Below, piece by piece: positions 6,253-6,486 of a stretch of DNA of 6,486 nt (its first letter is position 1; every line of letters starts with the position of its first letter). The notes beneath the pieces are model-generated. The model saw nothing but the letters and a program-made list of their open reading frames with translations, had not been told where the DNA came from and did no database searches. The stretch is from Streptosporangiaceae bacterium (GTDB lineage Bacteria > Actinomycetota > Actinomycetes > Streptosporangiales > Streptosporangiaceae): contig JASHXW010000563.1 of assembly GCA_030043395.1 (NCBI GenBank), positions 1-6,486 on the forward strand. The letters run 5' to 3'. A program made the translations under genes and the position numbers.

Positions 6253-6486
6253 ATGACCAGCCGTACAGGCGCGGACCCGGGCCATGCGGCGCCGGAGCGG
6301 ATGCCCGAGACAGAGTTCCGCTCCCTGTACGAGCGGCTACGCGGCCAGGTGCCGTGGGGACCAGATGACCGGCGTGGCGCGCTCAACTACATGACGCCTG
6401 CCGCCGTGCTAGCAGCCATCAGCGAAATCAAGGAGGGCCGCACAGTATCGCTCGGCGCACCTGTAGAGGACTGGCCGACGGCCGAC
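6253..6486 (+). CDS. cyclase-family (PF04199) hydrolase, N-terminal fragment
   Basis: 78 codons are present and the gene runs off the right edge without a stop. The segment FRSLYERLRGQVPWGPDDRR (22-41), then GALNYMTPAAVLAAISEIKE and GRTVSLGAPVEDW, matches the start of cyclase-family proteins (kynurenine formamidase-like metal hydrolases): the WGPDDxRGxLNxxTP motif followed by the V-x-x-G-R-T-V-S-L-G strand. Members hydrolyse amide, ester or lactone bonds, or act in polyketide tailoring, using a metal held by an HxGTHxD motif that lies beyond this window. The exact substrate cannot be inferred. ATG at 6253-6255 is the first in-frame start after a stop at 6217-6219. An alternative ATG at 6301 (M17) has GGAG just upstream but with short spacing. 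The gene is divergent from the zwf-like gene, with a palindrome and inverted repeat between them. Confidence 0.85.
   Translation, partial: MTSRTGADPGHAAPERMPETEFRSLYERLRGQVPWGPDDRRGALNYMTPAAVLAAISEIKEGRTVSLGAPVEDWPTAD

Overview
This is a GC-rich window with many GTG starts. The proteins are actinobacterial in style: a MalT/LAL-type LuxR regulator, a short 'second-type' glucose-6-phosphate dehydrogenase, and an Ala/Gly-rich ABC-2-like membrane protein. A high-GC actinobacterium (Streptosporangiales, Frankia or Streptomyces-like) is the best guess from protein style alone. No rRNA, tRNA, CRISPR array, insertion sequence or phage gene was seen.

Layout from left to right. Five genes lie on the minus strand and one on the plus strand. 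(1) Positions 1-113 hold the N-terminus of a GMC-type FAD oxidoreductase that runs off the left edge. (2) Positions 266-1528 encode a polytopic membrane protein resembling ABC-2 permeases of the YhgE/Pip sort, with no ATPase gene beside it. (3) Positions 1559-1918 encode a small protein of the carboxymuconolactone decarboxylase (CMD)/AhpD fold that lacks the family's usual Cys and His. It is about 30 bp upstream of (2) on the same strand, so the two are probably one operon. (4) Positions 2074-4389 encode a 771-residue regulator with an AAA/STAND ATPase, helical repeats and a C-terminal LuxR helix-turn-helix. (5) Positions 4589-5965 encode a Zwf-like dehydrogenase whose sugar-phosphate-binding signature is altered. 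(6) Positions 6253-6486 hold the N-terminus of a cyclase-family (PF04199) metal hydrolase, divergent from (5) and running off the right edge.

Non-coding regions. The 287-bp divergent region between the dehydrogenase and the cyclase gene carries an 8+8+8 inverted repeat, a perfect 16-bp palindrome and a nested hairpin around a 13-codon mini-ORF. A second strong inverted repeat (7+8+7) lies just upstream of the CMD-like gene. These are candidate operators. The other gaps (114-265, 4390-4588) hold nothing convincing.

How the genes might work together is inference. Two oxidoreductases, a hydrolase and a large ligand- or ATP-sensing LuxR regulator suggest a catabolic or secondary-metabolic accessory cluster rather than a core pentose-phosphate locus, since no tal, tkt, gnd, pgl or opcA gene is visible. 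The most notable protein-level signal is the Zwf homologue: its RIDHYLGKE-type signature reads RVDDWLAFD, which predicts changed substrate binding. No wholly new system can be demonstrated from this window.
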